Below are positions 5,944-5,947 of a stretch of DNA of 5,947 nt, in pieces; the stretch's first letter is position 1; each line of letters starts with the position of its first letter. The notes under the pieces were generated by a model. That model was given only the letters and a program-made list of their open reading frames with translations. It was not told where the DNA came from and made no database searches. The translations under genes and the position numbers were made by a program. Location of the stretch: contig DBQC01000004.1 in assembly GCA_002305075.1 (NCBI GenBank), positions 58,812 through 64,758 on the forward strand. The letters are read 5' to 3'. Source of the DNA: Ruminococcaceae bacterium UBA1404 (lineage in GTDB: Bacteria > Bacillota > Clostridia > Oscillospirales > Ruminococcaceae).

Positions 5944-5947
5944 ATGG
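5944..5947 (+). CDS. probable start of a second flagellin gene (cut by window end)
   Basis: An ATG followed by G ends the window. Nothing of the protein can be read. The call rests only on the leader, which repeats the hairpin motif, the 13-base block and the ribosome-site spacing found before the flagellin at 4282. Tandem flagellin genes are common in Clostridia, so a paralogue is the simplest reading. Confidence 0.6.

Overview
The window reads as a GC-rich, motile member of the Firmicutes, most likely Clostridia. The grounds are the flagellin N-terminus (MGMVVRTNNMAVNAHRNLG), the pairing of a PilZ protein with an EAL/HDOD protein next to flagellin, and two flagellin leaders that appear to carry CsrA sites. 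Genus cannot be set from this sequence. All supported genes are on the + strand.

Layout. Positions 19-4041 hold three closely spaced genes, with gaps of 20 and 19 nt, that look like one operon: a YcgR-type PilZ protein (predicted cyclic-di-GMP receptor), a 693-residue FtsA/PilM-like actin-fold ATPase with an unusual C-terminal half, and a degenerate EAL plus HDOD protein. The operon ends at a strong hairpin at 4052-4078, followed by a second hairpin with a T-rich tail. Positions 4128-4281 form the upstream and leader region of a 409-residue flagellin (4282-5511). A 432-nt gap (5512-5943) follows. It has no convincing gene but is rich in inverted repeats, including a 16-bp stem. The last four bases are an ATG behind a leader that copies the first flagellin leader, so a second flagellin gene probably starts here and runs out of the window.

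How the parts may work together. The first and third genes belong to families tied to cyclic-di-GMP control of motility, and the flagellins are the filament output. The FtsA-like protein lacks an ftsZ neighbour and ends in three beta-grasp-like units, so it is more likely a scaffold or assembly factor than the divisome FtsA.

The most interesting regulatory signal is a 14-nt motif, GGCAGGGA[A/T]GCCGG. It occurs 22-25 nt before a second shared block, AACATGGAGGTTT, ahead of both flagellin starts. Each copy folds into a hairpin that exposes a GGA core, and the second block contains another GGA inside the Shine-Dalgarno. This is the arrangement expected of a two-site CsrA translational switch.
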